Source of the DNA: Bradyrhizobium macuxiense
GTDB taxonomy: Bacteria > Pseudomonadota > Alphaproteobacteria > Rhizobiales > Xanthobacteraceae
DNA: 64,000 bases
Direction of reading: 5' to 3'
Assembly (NCBI RefSeq): GCF_001542415.1
Contig: NZ_LNCU01000040.1
Coordinates: forward strand, 59,676-123,675
This document shows positions 60,874-64,000 of the stretch, piece by piece (within the stretch, counting starts at the first letter, position 1; every line of letters starts with the position of its first letter). The notes under the pieces are model-generated. The model saw nothing but the letters and a program-made list of their open reading frames with translations. It did no database searches and was not told where the DNA came from. Both the position numbers and the translations under genes were made by a program.

Positions 60874-63800
60874 ATGATCGCACTGGTCCGTATCGCGCTG
60901 AGCCGGCCATATACTTTCGTCGTGCTCGCGCTCCTGCTGCTGATCATCGGACCGCTGGCGGCGCTGCGCACGCCGACCGACATCTTTCCTGAAATTCGCA
61001 TTCCCGTGATCGGCGTGGTCTGGTCGTATACCGGCCTGCCGCCGGACCAGATGTCCGGACGTATCACCACACCGTTCCAGCGCGCGCTGACCACGACGGT
61101 CAACGACATCGAGCATATCGTCGCCAATTCCTACAACGGCGTCGGCATCATCAAGATCTTCTTCCAGCCCAACGTCGATATCCGCACGGCCAACGCGCAG
61201 GTCACCGCGATCTCGCAGACCTTGCTCAAGCAGATGCCGCCGGGCGCGACGCCGCCGCTGATCCTGAACTACAGTGCGTCGACCGTTCCGATCATCCAGC
61301 TGGCGCTGTCCGGTGACGGACTGACCGAGCAGAACCTCGCCGATATCGGCATCAACCAGCTGCGCACACCGCTGGTCACGGTGCCCGGCGCCGCGATTCC
61401 CTATCCGTTCGGCGGCAAGCAGCGCCAGGTCCAGATCGATCTCAATTCGACCGCGCTGCAGGCGCGCGGTCTGTCGGGGCAGGACGTCGCCAATGCGCTC
61501 GCCGCCCAGAACCTGATCACGCCGGTCGGCACCCAGAAGATCGGCGAGTTCGAGTACACCATCAACCTGAACAACTCGCCGCTCAAGATCGAGGAGCTCG
61601 GGGACCTGCCGATCAGGACCGTCAACGGCGCGATGGTCTACATCCGCGACGTTGCCAGCGTGCGCGACGGCAATCCGCCGCAAACCAATATCGTGCACGT
61701 CGATGGCAACCGTTCTGTGCTGATGATGGTGCTGAAGGCCGGCGCGACCTCGACGCTCGATATTATCTCCGGCATCAAGAAGAAGGTGATCGAGGTCAAG
61801 GACCAGATGCCGGATGCGCTCAAGATCGGCTTCATCGGCGACCAGTCCTTGTTCGTCCGCGGCGCGATCCAGGGCGTCGCCTTCGAAGGCGTGATCGCGG
61901 CGCTGCTCACCAGCGTGATGATCCTGCTGTTCCTGGGCAGCTGGCGCTCGACGGTTATCATCGCGGTGTCGATCCCGCTGTCGGTGCTCGGCGCCATCAT
62001 CATGCTGTCGGCGATCGGCGAGACGCTGAACATCATGACGCTCGGCGGTCTGGCGCTCGCGGTCGGTATCCTCGTCGACGACGCCACGGTGACGATCGAG
62101 AATATCAACTACCATCTCGAGCAGGGCAAGCCGGTCGAGCAGTCGATCCTCGACGGCGCCAACCAGATCGTGACGCCGGCCTTCGTCTCGCTGCTCTGTA
62201 TCTGCATCGTGTTCGTGCCGATGTTCTTCCTGACCGGCGTCGCGCGCTTCCTGTTCGTGCCGATGGCGGAAGCGGTGATGTTCGCGATGATCTGGTCGTT
62301 CGTCCTGTCGCGCACGCTGGTGCCGACCATGGCGAACTATTTGCTGCAGGCGCATGTCCATCACGAGGGCGGGCCGCCGAAGTCGCGCAATCCCTTCGTC
62401 TGGTTCCAGCGCGGCTTCGAGGCGCGGTTCGAGCGCATCCGCGGCGGCTATCATGGTTTGCTTGCGATGGCGCTCGGCCATCGCAAGGTGTTCGTGGCCT
62501 CGTTCCTCGCGGTCGTTGCCGCGTCGTTCCTGCTGGTGCCGTTCCTCGGGCGCAACTTCTTCCCGTCGGTCGATGCCGGCAACATCCTGATGCATGTCCG
62601 CACCCAGGTCGGCACCCGCGTCGAGGAGACCGCCAACCAGCTCGCCGACGTCCAGAAGGCGATCCGCAAGCTGATCCCCGGTGAAGTCGAGACCCTGACC
62701 GACAACATCGGCATGCCGATCTCCGGCATCAACATGACCTACAACAACACCGGCGTGATCGGCCCGCAGGACGGCGATATCCAGATCAAGCTGAAGGAAG
62801 GTCACAAGCCCACCGCGGAGCACGTGCGGACGCTGCGTGAGCAATTGCCACGAATGTTCCCGGGTACCAACTTCGCGTTCCTGCCGGCCGATATCGTCAG
62901 CCAGATCCTGAACTTCGGCGCGCCGGCGCCGATCGATCTGCAGATCCGCGGTGCCGATCTCGACGCCAACTTCGCCTATGCCAACAAGCTGCTCAGCAAG
63001 ATCCGCCGAATTCCCGGCATCGCCGACGCGCGCATCCAGCAGTCGCCGAACAACCCGACCTTCAACATCGATGTCGACCGCACCCGCGCGCAATATGTCG
63101 GCCTGACCGAGCGTGACGTCACCAACTCCCTGGTCGTCAATCTCGCCGGCTCGTCGCAGGTCGCGCCGACCTACTACCTCAATCGTGACAACGGCGTGTC
63201 CTATTCGATCGTGATGCAGACGCCGCAATACCAGATCGACTCGTTGAGCGCGCTGCAGACGCTGCCGATCACCGCGACCGGCAACACGCAGGCGCCGATC
63301 CTCGGCGGCATTGCCGATATCAAGCGTTCGACCTCGAGCGCGGTGGTGTCGCAATACGACATCCAGTCGCTGGTGCAGATCTACGCGACGACGCAGGGCC
63401 GCGACCTCGGCGGGGTCGCGACCGACGTGCGGAAGCTGATCGCGGATACCGCCAAGGAGGTGCCGAAGGGCTCCTCCGTGGTGCTGCTCGGCCAGGTGCA
63501 GACCATGAACTCGGCCTTCACCGGCCTGTTGTTCGGCCTGCTCGGCGCCGTCGTGCTGATCTACTTGCTGATCGTCGTGAACTTCCAGTCCTGGTCGGAT
63601 CCGTTCGTGATCATCACGGCGCTGCCCGCCGCGCTCGCCGGCATTGTCTGGATGCTGTTCACGACGCAGACGACGCTGTCGGTTCCGGCGCTGACCGGGG
63701 CCATCATGTGCATGGGCGTGGCGACCGCGAACAGCGTGCTCGTGATCAGCTTCGCCCGCGAGCGCTATGAGGAACTCGGCGACCCCGTCGCGGCTGCGCT

Positions 63801-64000
63801 GGAAGCCGGTTTCGTCCGATTCCGCCCGGTCCTGATGACGGCGCTCGCCATGATCATCGGCATGACGCCGATGGCGCTGGGGCTGGGCGAGGGCGGTGAG
63901 CAGAACGCGCCGCTCGGCCGGGCCGTGATCGGCGGCCTGATCTTCGCGACCTTCGCGACCCTGATGTTTGTTCCCGTGGTATTCAGTATGGTACACAAGA
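60874..64000 (+). CDS. RND efflux pump permease, HAE1-like (3' partial)
   Basis: At least 1042 residues; the frame has no stop to the window end. The first membrane helix (YTFVVLALLLLIIG), the large periplasmic loop, the second helix block (GVIAALLTSVMILLFLGSWRSTVIIAVSIPLSVLG) and GGLALAVGILVDDATVTIEN are typical of AcrB-type pumps; the aspartates of DDATV are proton-relay residues. A partner adaptor gene is not upstream, so it may be downstream. A long opposite-strand frame here is a shadow. Confidence 0.93.
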   Translation, partial: MIALVRIALSRPYTFVVLALLLLIIGPLAALRTPTDIFPEIRIPVIGVVWSYTGLPPDQMSGRITTPFQRALTTTVNDIEHIVANSYNGVGIIKIFFQPNVDIRTANAQVTAISQTLLKQMPPGATPPLILNYSASTVPIIQLALSGDGLTEQNLADIGINQLRTPLVTVPGAAIPYPFGGKQRQVQIDLNSTALQARGLSGQDVANALAAQNLITPVGTQKIGEFEYTINLNNSPLKIEELGDLPIRTVNGAMVYIRDVASVRDGNPPQTNIVHVDGNRSVLMMVLKAGATSTLDIISGIKKKVIEVKDQMPDALKIGFIGDQSLFVRGAIQGVAFEGVIAALLTSVMILLFLGSWRSTVIIAVSIPLSVLGAIIMLSAIGETLNIMTLGGLALAVGILVDDATVTIENINYHLEQGKPVEQSILDGANQIVTPAFVSLLCICIVFVPMFFLTGVARFLFVPMAEAVMFAMIWSFVLSRTLVPTMANYLLQAHVHHEGGPPKSRNPFVWFQRGFEARFERIRGGYHGLLAMALGHRKVFVASFLAVVAASFLLVPFLGRNFFPSVDAGNILMHVRTQVGTRVEETANQLADVQKAIRKLIPGEVETLTDNIGMPISGINMTYNNTGVIGPQDGDIQIKLKEGHKPTAEHVRTLREQLPRMFPGTNFAFLPADIVSQILNFGAPAPIDLQIRGADLDANFAYANKLLSKIRRIPGIADARIQQSPNNPTFNIDVDRTRAQYVGLTERDVTNSLVVNLAGSSQVAPTYYLNRDNGVSYSIVMQTPQYQIDSLSALQTLPITATGNTQAPILGGIADIKRSTSSAVVSQYDIQSLVQIYATTQGRDLGGVATDVRKLIADTAKEVPKGSSVVLLGQVQTMNSAFTGLLFGLLGAVVLIYLLIVVNFQSWSDPFVIITALPAALAGIVWMLFTTQTTLSVPALTGAIMCMGVATANSVLVISFARERYEELGDPVAAALEAGFVRFRPVLMTALAMIIGMTPMALGLGEGGEQNAPLGRAVIGGLIFATFATLMFVPVVFSMVHK

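Noticed and set aside
60439-63996. 1185-residue open frame on the minus strand
   Set aside because: It is antisense to a clear RND pump with all family motifs. Its composition (Arg, Asp, His, Gln-rich) is the usual shadow in GC-rich DNA.
1-64000. CRISPR arrays, tRNA or rRNA genes, prophage or transposases
   Set aside because: I looked for regularly spaced direct repeats, cloverleaf-like segments and integrase or transposase motifs and found none.

Overview
This 64 kb window is chromosomal DNA from a GC-rich alphaproteobacterium, most likely Bradyrhizobium or a close relative in the Rhizobiales. The evidence is gene content (class III PHA synthase with a phasin, a paa operon, an L-threonate operon, LivFGHM-type transporters, many catabolic dehydrogenases) and several families of palindromic intergenic repeats that resemble those scattered through Bradyrhizobium genomes. 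Taxonomy is an inference; no rRNA or tRNA gene was seen.

Layout. 0-7 kb: the 3' end of a spermidine-synthase-like methyltransferase, an alpha/beta hydrolase, a PHA module (small synthase subunit, phaC, GNAT acetyltransferase, then a phasin with a 16-bp palindrome upstream and a strong terminator), a DUF445 membrane protein and a lipase-like hydrolase. 7-14.8 kb: phenylacetate catabolism (paaX-type regulator, paaABCDE epoxidase, paaI, paaK) and an MDR oxidoreductase; a promoter with paired direct repeats precedes paaA. 14.9-23.9 kb: a YeeE/YedE transporter, a divergent EamA exporter and MocR regulator with a three-copy operator candidate, a hydrolase-OsmC fusion, a sulfite-oxidase-like enzyme, an MFS transporter, and a ferredoxin/P450 pair.

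23.9-39.2 kb is the most coherent accessory region: a complete type II secretion system (gspD, a gspC/N-like gene, gspO, gspEFGHIJKLM). gspD encodes a secretin with a lipoprotein signal. It is flanked by a secreted alkaline-phosphatase-superfamily protein, probably a substrate, and a ClpP-like/Sel1 periplasmic protein. The cluster also contains a possible sigma-factor remnant and ends against a broken nucleotide-sugar epimerase gene.

40.7-54.3 kb: a TetR regulator, amidase, SDR, tartrate/malate dehydrogenase, 2-hydroxyacid dehydrogenase and N-carbamoyl-amino-acid hydrolase. A LysR regulator with a clear T-N11-A palindrome follows, divergent from a DUF1445 hydro-lyase and a complete branched-chain-type ABC transporter. 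54.5-58.6 kb: a small secreted protein and a full L-threonate pathway (otnC divergent from ltnD-otnI-otnK), predicted to yield DHAP. 58.8-64 kb: a chemoreceptor and the 5' part of an RND efflux pump that runs off the window.

No CRISPR array, prophage, integrase or insertion sequence was found. Nothing here proves a wholly new system; the strongest candidates for new biology are the lipo-secretin T2SS with its linked putative cargo and ClpP/Sel1 partner, and the hydrolase/hydro-lyase/ABC locus of unknown substrate.
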